From NCBI GenBank assembly GCA_937888735.1, contig CALASN010000165.1, forward strand, positions 1 to 30,930: 30,930 nucleotides of DNA. The letters run 5' to 3'. Each line of letters begins with the position of its first letter. Within the stretch, counting starts at the first letter, position 1. Origin of the DNA: UBA5499 sp002426275 (lineage in GTDB: Bacteria > Bacillota > DTU084). A program made the translations under genes and the position numbers. This document shows, one piece after another, positions 25,175-30,930 of the stretch. The notes beneath the pieces are model-generated. The model was not told the DNA's origin. It saw only the letters and a program-made list of their open reading frames with translations, and did no database searches.

Positions 25175-25942
25175 GTGGAACGGATTTCAGTGGGCGTGGT
25201 GGGAGCATTGGGGAAAATGGGCCGTGAGGTGACAGGCGCTGTCCTGGGCGCGGAAGATCTGCGTCTGGCGGCTGCGGTTGACGTCTGCGGCGGAGAGCTT
25301 GGCAAGCTGAAAGTGGAAACAGACCTGGAGAAGACGCTGGAGGAGAAAAAGCCTCAGGTGGTGATTGATTTCACCAGGCCGCAAGATGTGTTCGCCAATG
25401 CTAAGCTCATAATCGCGCATGGCTCAAGGCCCGTGATCGGGACTACGGGTTTGGATCCGGAGCAGATTGCCCAGCTGGACGACCTGGCCAGAAGGAAAGA
25501 GATTGGGGGTCTGATTGCGCCTAACTTCGCCATCGGCGCCGTGCTGATGATGGAATTCGCCAAAATTGCCGGCCGGCATTTTCCTTCTGCGGAAATCATT
25601 GAGCTACATCACGATAAAAAGCTGGACGCGCCGTCGGGAACCGCCATCAAAACCGCGGAGATGATCGTGGAAGGCAGACAAAAACCGGCAGTCTCGGGGG
25701 CCAGTGAAGTGGAGAAAATCGAAGGCGTAAGGGGAGGCGAATTAGCGGGGGTCCATATTCACAGCGTGCGAATGCCGGGGTTTGTAGCCAGTCAAGAGGT
25801 TATTTTCGGCCTTCCCGGCCAGACTTTGACCATCAGGCACGATTCCAACGATCGAGCTTCCTTCATGCCCGGTGTTTTGCTGGCTGTGAGGAAAGTGCTC
25901 TCTGTTCAGGGAATTGTCTATGGCCTAGAACATTTCCTCTAA
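25175..25942 (+). CDS. dapB: 4-hydroxy-tetrahydrodipicolinate reductase
   Basis: NAD(P)H-dependent enzyme that reduces 4-hydroxy-tetrahydrodipicolinate to tetrahydrodipicolinate in the diaminopimelate/lysine pathway. The 255 residues are usual. GALGKMG (10-16) is the nucleotide loop; ELHHDKKLDAPSGTA (143-157) carries the catalytic His145/His146 and Lys149. The GTG start at 25175 follows GAGGAGG at 7 bases, immediately after the riboswitch terminator. A 65-base gap holding a candidate spore promoter separates it from dpaA. It competes with dipicolinate synthase for the DapA product. Confidence 0.96.
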   Translation: MERISVGVVGALGKMGREVTGAVLGAEDLRLAAAVDVCGGELGKLKVETDLEKTLEEKKPQVVIDFTRPQDVFANAKLIIAHGSRPVIGTTGLDPEQIAQLDDLARRKEIGGLIAPNFAIGAVLMMEFAKIAGRHFPSAEIIELHHDKKLDAPSGTAIKTAEMIVEGRQKPAVSGASEVEKIEGVRGGELAGVHIHSVRMPGFVASQEVIFGLPGQTLTIRHDSNDRASFMPGVLLAVRKVLSVQGIVYGLEHFL

Positions 25943-25947
25943 AAATC

Positions 25948-25975
25948 ACCTCCCCTGGGCTAAAATCATATATTA
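25948..25975 (+). promoter_or_regulatory. Candidate sigma-K (mother-cell sporulation) promoter before dpaA
   Basis: ACC (25948-25950), 16 bases, CATATATTA (25967-25975) matches the Bacillus sigma-K pattern (AC near -35, CATAnnnTA at -10). An inverted repeat TGGGCT (25956-25961) / AGCCCA (25986-25991) flanks the -10. In B. subtilis the dipicolinate synthase operon is sigma-K dependent, so the site is in the expected place. Confidence 0.62.
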
Positions 25976-26007
25976 CAACAGGATCAGCCCAAAGAGGGAG
26001 GCACGCG

Positions 26008-26889
26008 ATGATGAGAATTGATGAACTGAAAATTGCAGTGTTAGGCGGCGACAAGCGGGAAGAAATCTTAGTTCAAGCTTTGATTGCGGCAGGCGCTAGC
26101 GTAATGCTTGTCGGCTATCCCAAAGCGACCGGCGCAATGAAAGCAGAGCTATCGTCCGCTTTGTCAGCTGCAGACGCCATTATTGCGCCGATGAGCAATA
26201 CGGATCCGGACGGTGTCATTTTGGCGGTGCCCACCGAAGAAAAAATCCAGCTCTCTGCGGAACTCTTGGCGCAGGCCAAACCTGGAGTGCCGTTTTTAAT
26301 CGGCAAGGCAAAGCCAAAAGTTAGAACCTGGATTCAGAGGGCGAACTTGAAACTGGTGGAGCTAGGGGAGCTGGATGAGCTGGCAATCCTCAATGCGGTG
26401 CCCACAGCCGAAGGCGCAGTGCAACTGGCCATGGAGAAAATGCCCATTACCGTCCAAGGCAGTCGGGCTTTAGTCCTTGGCTTCGGCAGGTGCGGCAGCA
26501 GCTTGGCAAAGCTGCTAGCCGCCATGGGAGCTAAGACTGCGGTGGCAGCGCGCAGCGCAAGCCAGCTGGCTCTGGTCCGCGCTTGGGGCCTTGCCTCCGT
26601 AAAACTTGCCCAGCTGGAGGCGGAAATCGGGCAGTTCCAGGTGATCTTCAACACTATCCCGGCTCTGGTCTTGACGGAAAGGCTTTTAGCGAAGACCAGG
26701 GCAGAGGTGCTGATCATCGATCTGGCCTCAGCGCCAGGCGGCGTCGACTTTGCCGCAGCCGAAAGAATGCAGAGAGAAGCGCTCTTAGCTTTGGGATTAC
26801 CGGGTAAAGTAGCCCCTGTATCAGCCGGAAAAATTCTTGCGGAAGTGATTCCTTCCTTGCTTTGCGAGCTGGTCCAATCCCGGGAATAG
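26008..26889 (+). CDS. dpaA: Dipicolinate synthase subunit A
   Basis: DpaA (SpoVFA) with DpaB oxidises the DapA product to dipicolinic acid in the mother cell; dipicolinate with calcium fills the spore core and gives heat resistance. The 293 residues have the N-terminal DpaA domain (LKIAVLGGDKREEILVQAL; SNTDPDGVI) and a C-terminal Rossmann fold (LVLGFGRCGSSLAKLLAAMGAKTAVAAR). Length agrees with the B. subtilis protein. ATG at 26008 is 6 bases after GGGAGG; a second ATG follows directly at 26011. dpaB starts 21 bases after its stop. Confidence 0.94.
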   Translation: MMRIDELKIAVLGGDKREEILVQALIAAGASVMLVGYPKATGAMKAELSSALSAADAIIAPMSNTDPDGVILAVPTEEKIQLSAELLAQAKPGVPFLIGKAKPKVRTWIQRANLKLVELGELDELAILNAVPTAEGAVQLAMEKMPITVQGSRALVLGFGRCGSSLAKLLAAMGAKTAVAARSASQLALVRAWGLASVKLAQLEAEIGQFQVIFNTIPALVLTERLLAKTRAEVLIIDLASAPGGVDFAAAERMQREALLALGLPGKVAPVSAGKILAEVIPSLLCELVQSRE

Positions 26890-26910
26890 ACCCGGCGGGA
26901 GGTGCCAGAA

Positions 26911-27486
26911 TTGTTTGTGGGCAAAAAAATAGGGTTCGCCCTTACAGGCTCATTTTGTACTTTGGCGAAAGTGATCCCCCAGCTGAGGAAGCTGAAAGAT
27001 GCGGGGGCGGAGATTTTTCCCATTCTCTCGCCTGCTGTGGCGCAACTAGATACCCGTTTCGGCAAAGCGGCCGCTTGGCGGGAAGAGATCATGCAGGCTA
27101 CGGGTAAGACTCCCTGGCAGACCATAGCCGAGGTGGAGCCTATCGGGCCTCGAGGCTTGCTGGACTTGTTGATCATCGCTCCTTGCACAGGAAACACGCT
27201 GGCGAAATTGGCCTTGGGAATTACGGATTCCACAGTGTTGATGGCGGCAAAAGCGCAGCTTCGCAACCGGAAGCCTGTTTTGCTTGCCATCTCCACCAAT
27301 GACGCTTTGGGAGCCAACGCGAGTCAGTTGGGGAAACTGCTCAATAGACCCAATATTTATTTCGTTCCTTTTTCCCAGGACGATCCGGTGCAGAAATCAG
27401 ATTCATTGGTCTCAAAGATGGATTTGCTTTTAGAAAGTGCTCAGCTGGCTTTATCCGGTCAGCAATTACAGCCGGTCCTTCGTTAA
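26911..27486 (+). CDS. dpaB: Dipicolinate synthase subunit B (flavoprotein)
   Basis: The 191-residue DpaB/SpoVFB subunit belongs to the flavoprotein (Dfp/UbiX-like) fold, seen in IGFALTGSFCTLAKV near the start and APCTGNTLAKLALGITDS in the middle, with NDALGANASQLGKLLN and PFSQDDPVQKS typical of the subunit. An upstream GTG at 26902 is in frame, but it overlaps the GGGAGG site; TTG at 26911 has an 8-base spacing and is preferred. Together with dpaA it is the strongest sign that the organism forms endospores. Confidence 0.94.
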   Translation: MFVGKKIGFALTGSFCTLAKVIPQLRKLKDAGAEIFPILSPAVAQLDTRFGKAAAWREEIMQATGKTPWQTIAEVEPIGPRGLLDLLIIAPCTGNTLAKLALGITDSTVLMAAKAQLRNRKPVLLAISTNDALGANASQLGKLLNRPNIYFVPFSQDDPVQKSDSLVSKMDLLLESAQLALSGQQLQPVLR

Positions 27487-27517
27487 AGAGGGGACCGCGC
27501 CAGAGAGGAGAATGAAA

Positions 27518-28552
27518 GTGAGAAAGTATAACGTGGCAGTATTAGGCGCAACTGGTGCGGTCGGGCAGGAGTTGCTCAGCTTGCTAAAGGAGCGCAACTT
27601 CCCGGCGGCGGAAATCAAAGCGCTTGCGTCAGCGCGCTCTGCCGGCAAAAAGATAGAGGTTGCAGGCAGACAGTACACGATTGAAGCTGCGACGGCAGAG
27701 AGTTTTGCCGGCGTTGAGATCGCCTTTTTCTGCGCCGGAGGAAGCGTCAGCCTTGAGCTTGCTCCCCAAGCGGTAGCTGCAGGCGCTGTGGTTATCGACA
27801 ATACCAGCGCTTTTCGCATGGATCCGGCAGTCCCTTTGGTAGTGCCGGAAGTCAATCCCCAGGCGATCTTTCAGCACAAAGGAATCATCGCCAACCCTAA
27901 TTGTTCAACCATCATCATGTTGGCGGCTTTGTGGCCATTGCATAAAGCCGCTGGAATTAAACGCATTGTGGTGAGCACTTACCAGGCGGTCTCAGGCGCG
28001 GGCAAAGAAGGCATGGATGAGCTCACAGAGCAGACAAAGGCGAATTTGCGGGGCGCGAAGGCGGAAGCTAAAGTGCTGCCGGTTTCAAGCCTCCCTAAAC
28101 ATTACCCCATAGCTTTTAATCTGCTCCCCCAGATTGATGTCTTCGCTGAGGAGGATTATACAAAAGAAGAGTGGAAGATGGTAAATGAAACCCATAAGAT
28201 CATGGATCCGCAGATCGCGGTTAGCGCCACCACGGTGCGAGTGCCGGTTTATCGCTGCCATAGCGAATCTGTAAATATCGAACTGGAAAAGCCATTGAGC
28301 CCTGCCGCGGCCAGGGAGCTCCTGGCTGCGGCGCCCGGCGTACGGGTGCTGGATCAGCCCGAGGAGATGCTGTATCCTCAGCCGGCTTTGCTCTCTGGCG
28401 AAGACGACGTCTACGTGGGAAGAATTCGGCGGGATCTTACCGTCCCTGCGGGCCTGAATTTATGGATCGTGGGCGATCAGATCCGCAAGGGCGCCGCTCT
28501 CAACGCCATTCAGATCGGCGAGAGACTTGTGAGAGGGGAGCAGGACAAGTGA
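27518..28552 (+). CDS. asd: Aspartate-semialdehyde dehydrogenase
   Basis: NADPH-dependent reduction of aspartyl phosphate to aspartate semialdehyde, the branch point to lysine, diaminopimelate, threonine and methionine. The 344 residues include GATGAVG (10-16) and catalytic Cys129 in ANPNCSTI. The frame is open far upstream, but GTG at 27518 lies 7 bases after AGAGGAG, whereas ATG at 27512 is only one base from it. The stop overlaps the aspartokinase start by 4 bases (GTGA). The gene order dpaA-dpaB-asd-aspartokinase-dapA equals that of B. subtilis. Confidence 0.95.
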   Translation: MRKYNVAVLGATGAVGQELLSLLKERNFPAAEIKALASARSAGKKIEVAGRQYTIEAATAESFAGVEIAFFCAGGSVSLELAPQAVAAGAVVIDNTSAFRMDPAVPLVVPEVNPQAIFQHKGIIANPNCSTIIMLAALWPLHKAAGIKRIVVSTYQAVSGAGKEGMDELTEQTKANLRGAKAEAKVLPVSSLPKHYPIAFNLLPQIDVFAEEDYTKEEWKMVNETHKIMDPQIAVSATTVRVPVYRCHSESVNIELEKPLSPAAARELLAAAPGVRVLDQPEEMLYPQPALLSGEDDVYVGRIRRDLTVPAGLNLWIVGDQIRKGAALNAIQIGERLVRGEQDK

Positions 28553-29760
28553 AGATTTTAGTACAAAAATTTGGCGGCACGTCCGTTGCCACTCCGGAAG
28601 TGCGCACGCAAGTCGTGGGGCAGATCGTCAAAGCCAAACAGCAAGGCTATCATGTGGTGGTAGTGGTCTCCGCCATGGGACGTACGGGAGATCCTTACGC
28701 CACGGACACTTTGATCGGTCTTCTGCGCTGCACCGGCGGGGAAATCCCTCCCCGGGAGCAGGATTTAATGATGTCCTGCGGGGAGTTGATTTCCTCGGCA
28801 GTGCTGGCGCAAACCCTCAATGCCAACGGTTATGCGGCCACAGCTTTCACCGGCGAGCGCGCCGGGATTGTCACAGACGATAATTTTGGCAACGCGCGCA
28901 TCATTAGAATCGAGCCGCAGAGGATTCTCTCTGCGCTGGAGAAAGATCAAATCGTAGTTGTAGCCGGGTTCCAGGGCTGCACTGAGGATGGAGAGGTAAC
29001 TACGTTAGGCCGCGGCGGCAGCGATACTACGGCAACTGCCTTGGGAGCTGCCGTGCGGGCGGAGCTTGTTGAAATCTATACGGATGTGGACGGCATTATG
29101 ACCGCGGACCCCAGGTTAGTGCCGGACGCCAAAAGCCTGAGGGTAATCACCTATCAGGAAGTATGCGAAATGGCTCACTTGGGAGCCAAGGTAATCCATC
29201 CCAGAGCTGTGGAGATTGCTATGGCTGAACGCATTCCGGTGAAGATCAAATCGACTTTTTTGGACGGACCGGGCACGCTGATCAGCGACGAGGCTGGACA
29301 GGAACTGGAAGGCGCGGGAAGAACTGTAACCGGCATCGCTCATGTGAGCGGAGTGGCTCAGATCAAACTGCGGGCCAAGGAAGATTTCAATAGTGGTTTG
29401 GGGCTCAAGGTTTTTCAGACCATGGCCCAAAAGAGGATCAGTGTGGATTTGATCAATGTTTCGCCGGACTTGATTTCCTTCATCGTGGCTGAAAGCTTGG
29501 CCCAGAAAGCGGGAGCAGCCTTGAAAAAGCTTGGGCTGGAGGTTGAAGTTAATCCCGGTTTTGCTAAAGTCTCGGCAGTTGGCGTAGGAATGCGCGGCGT
29601 GCCGGGCGTGATGGCGAAAGTTGTGGAAGCTTTAACAGAAGCTAACGTTCAGATCGCCCAGACCACGGACTCTCATACCAATATTTCCTGCTTGGTGCGT
29701 CAAGAAGATCTGGCCCGCTCCACGCGAGCTTTGCACAGCAAATTTGGACTGGGCGAATAA
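28549..29760 (+). CDS. dapG: Aspartokinase (DapG/LysC type)
   Basis: Phosphorylates aspartate with ATP, the first step of the pathway. The 403 residues show KFGGTS (7-12), the amino acid kinase core (GFQGCTEDGEVTTLGRGGSDTTA; EIYTDVDGIMTADPR) and two C-terminal ACT domains (about 265-400) that bind feedback inhibitors. Position and length match the diaminopimelate-controlled DapG of Bacillus, but inhibitor specificity cannot be read from the sequence, so LysC is possible. GTG at 28549 follows GAGGGGAG at 8 bases. An internal start giving a separate beta subunit, known in some aspartokinases, was not specifically evident. Confidence 0.92.
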   Translation: MKILVQKFGGTSVATPEVRTQVVGQIVKAKQQGYHVVVVVSAMGRTGDPYATDTLIGLLRCTGGEIPPREQDLMMSCGELISSAVLAQTLNANGYAATAFTGERAGIVTDDNFGNARIIRIEPQRILSALEKDQIVVVAGFQGCTEDGEVTTLGRGGSDTTATALGAAVRAELVEIYTDVDGIMTADPRLVPDAKSLRVITYQEVCEMAHLGAKVIHPRAVEIAMAERIPVKIKSTFLDGPGTLISDEAGQELEGAGRTVTGIAHVSGVAQIKLRAKEDFNSGLGLKVFQTMAQKRISVDLINVSPDLISFIVAESLAQKAGAALKKLGLEVEVNPGFAKVSAVGVGMRGVPGVMAKVVEALTEANVQIAQTTDSHTNISCLVRQEDLARSTRALHSKFGLGE

Positions 29761-29779
29761 ATTCTAGGAGGGATTGGAC

Positions 29780-30670
29780 TTGGAGCGATTAGACTTTGGC
29801 CGTCTGCTTACCGCCATGATTACGCCCATGGACGAAACAGGTGAAGTCGATTACCAAGCGGCAGCCGGTTTGGCAAACAGGCTTGCCCAAACGGGCTCTG
29901 ACGGCATAGTTGTCTCGGGAACCACAGGGGAGTCTCCTACTCTTTCCAGCCAAGAAAAGGAAAAGCTTTTTCACGTTGTGGTAGAGGCTGTGGGCGGCAA
30001 GGCCGCGGTCATTGCGGGCACAGGCTCATATGATACTAAAGCCAGCATTCAGCTGACGGGAATCGCTCAGCGCTCCGGCGCGGACGGAATCCTCTTGGTG
30101 TCGCCGTATTACAATAAGCCGCCTCAGGAAGGACTCTACCGGCATTTTCGCGCCATAGCGGAAAGCACTTCGCTGCCGGTTTTGCTCTATAACATTCCCA
30201 GCCGCGCCGGCGTAAATATCGAGCCTGAGACTTTGGTGCGCTTAGCTGAAATCAAGAATATTGTCGGCGTGAAAGAGGCCAGCGGCAACCTTAATCAGGT
30301 CGCCACCATCCGCAGGCTCTGTCCGCCAGATTTTTTGCTCTACAGCGGCGACGACAGCCTTACCCTTCCCATCATGTCTTTAGGGGGAGTGGGAGTGATC
30401 AGCGTTGCTTCTCACCTCGTGGGGCGGAGAATGAAAGAAATGATCGAAGCCTTCGCCGCGGGGCAGGTGGCCACAGCGGAGAAAATCAACAGAGAGCTCA
30501 GCTCCCTGTTCAAAGCCCTTTTCCTTACGACCAACCCCATTCCAGTGAAAGCGGCCATGAATATTCTAGGACAAAAGGTGGGAGGCGTACGCTTGCCTTT
30601 AGTCGGCCTCTCGGCTGAGGAAGAACAAAAGCTGCGCGCCGTTTTAGCTAAAACAGGGCTGTTGGCGTGA
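29780..30670 (+). CDS. dapA: 4-hydroxy-tetrahydrodipicolinate synthase
   Basis: Condenses pyruvate with aspartate semialdehyde to 4-hydroxy-tetrahydrodipicolinate, the common precursor of lysine and dipicolinate. The 296-residue TIM barrel has GTTGE (47-51), catalytic Tyr137 (LLYNIPSRAG) and Schiff-base Lys165 (VGVKEASGN). TTG at 29780 is 7 bases after AGGAGGG; TTG at 29774 is too close. It is the last gene of the operon and is followed by a terminator. Confidence 0.96.
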   Translation: MERLDFGRLLTAMITPMDETGEVDYQAAAGLANRLAQTGSDGIVVSGTTGESPTLSSQEKEKLFHVVVEAVGGKAAVIAGTGSYDTKASIQLTGIAQRSGADGILLVSPYYNKPPQEGLYRHFRAIAESTSLPVLLYNIPSRAGVNIEPETLVRLAEIKNIVGVKEASGNLNQVATIRRLCPPDFLLYSGDDSLTLPIMSLGGVGVISVASHLVGRRMKEMIEAFAAGQVATAEKINRELSSLFKALFLTTNPIPVKAAMNILGQKVGGVRLPLVGLSAEEEQKLRAVLAKTGLLA

Positions 30671-30700
30671 CGGCCGTCAAACAGCTTTACGATGAAACCC

Positions 30701-30733
30701 AAAGGGATACTATTTCGATGGTATCCCTTTTCC
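30701..30733 (+). terminator. Intrinsic terminator after dapA
   Basis: AAAGGGATAC (30701-30710) and GTATCCCTTT (30721-30730) form a perfect 10-base-pair stem with a 10-base loop, continuing into T-rich sequence. It closes the lysine/dipicolinate operon 30 bases after dapA. Confidence 0.82.
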
Positions 30734-30930
30734 ATAGCTGGACCTCAGCTGAACGGGAGAGACTGCCGGATGTTGTCCATAGCAAGTGTGTCGCCGGAGG
30801 CGAGCCTCGGGCCCGGAGATGAGAGAATGCTGTTCATTGCGGTTGAACGGAACTGAAAAACTCATGCTCCCCCTGTTTCCGTTGGTGTAAAGTTATCGTA
30901 GGTGGGTATTACACAATTAGGAAGAGGTAC
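30734..30930. other. Unassigned right edge
   Basis: No gene or convincing promoter is visible. GGAAGAGG at 30920-30927 could be the ribosome site of a gene starting beyond the window. Confidence 0.3.

Noticed and set aside
30885..30914. Inverted repeat GTGTAA / TTACAC at the right edge
   Set aside because: Six bases with an 18-base gap is within chance expectation and there is no gene context.
1..30930. tRNA, rRNA or CRISPR arrays
   Set aside because: No cloverleaf, rRNA signature or regularly spaced repeat array was seen on either strand.

Overview
The window looks like chromosome from an endospore-forming member of the Firmicutes that probably also has an outer membrane. Spore formation is inferred from both dipicolinate synthase subunits (dpaA, dpaB). 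An outer membrane is inferred from a 957-residue exported protein whose last ~230 residues read as a beta-barrel ending in Phe. Together these fit diderm lineages such as Negativicutes, Halanaerobiales or Limnochordia-like clades; I cannot place it further by eye. TTG and GTG starts placed by good Shine-Dalgarno sequences are frequent.

Layout. 1-2144 is accessory or decayed DNA: the 3' tail of a group II intron, an AAA/DUF4143 ATPase on the minus strand with a clear promoter, and a 59-codon remnant of an alpha/beta hydrolase. 2145-11089 is a plus-strand housekeeping run: ackA, an EF-G-like GTPase, holA, proB, proA and a class II (B12) ribonucleotide reductase. 11254-13470 encodes a large membrane protein with an exported alkaline-phosphatase-superfamily-like domain. 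It converges through a bidirectional-type terminator on the minus-strand propeller/LamG-like/barrel protein (13571-16444). A divergent promoter region (16484-16600) then opens a potassium-type block.

The block 16675-24823 is the most unusual part. It holds a KdpD-like kinase lacking the N-terminal KdpD domains and a KdpE-like regulator. After a 520-base control region with 11-base-phased repeats come two RCK/TrkA-N proteins with degenerate nucleotide-binding loops, a P-type ATPase with the ion-site residues of the Na+,K+-ATPase (P2C) group, and two RCK proteins with intact loops. No TrkH/KtrB channel and no KdpFABC is present. I infer a cation-transport module in which RCK proteins may serve a P-type pump.

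24890-30733 is a complete regulated operon: promoter, lysine riboswitch, terminator/antiterminator, then dapB, dpaA, dpaB, asd, aspartokinase and dapA, closed by a strong terminator. It makes the aspartate-pathway intermediate for lysine, cell wall and dipicolinate. A sequence matching a sigma-K promoter sits between dapB and dpaA and would let the spore branch escape lysine repression.
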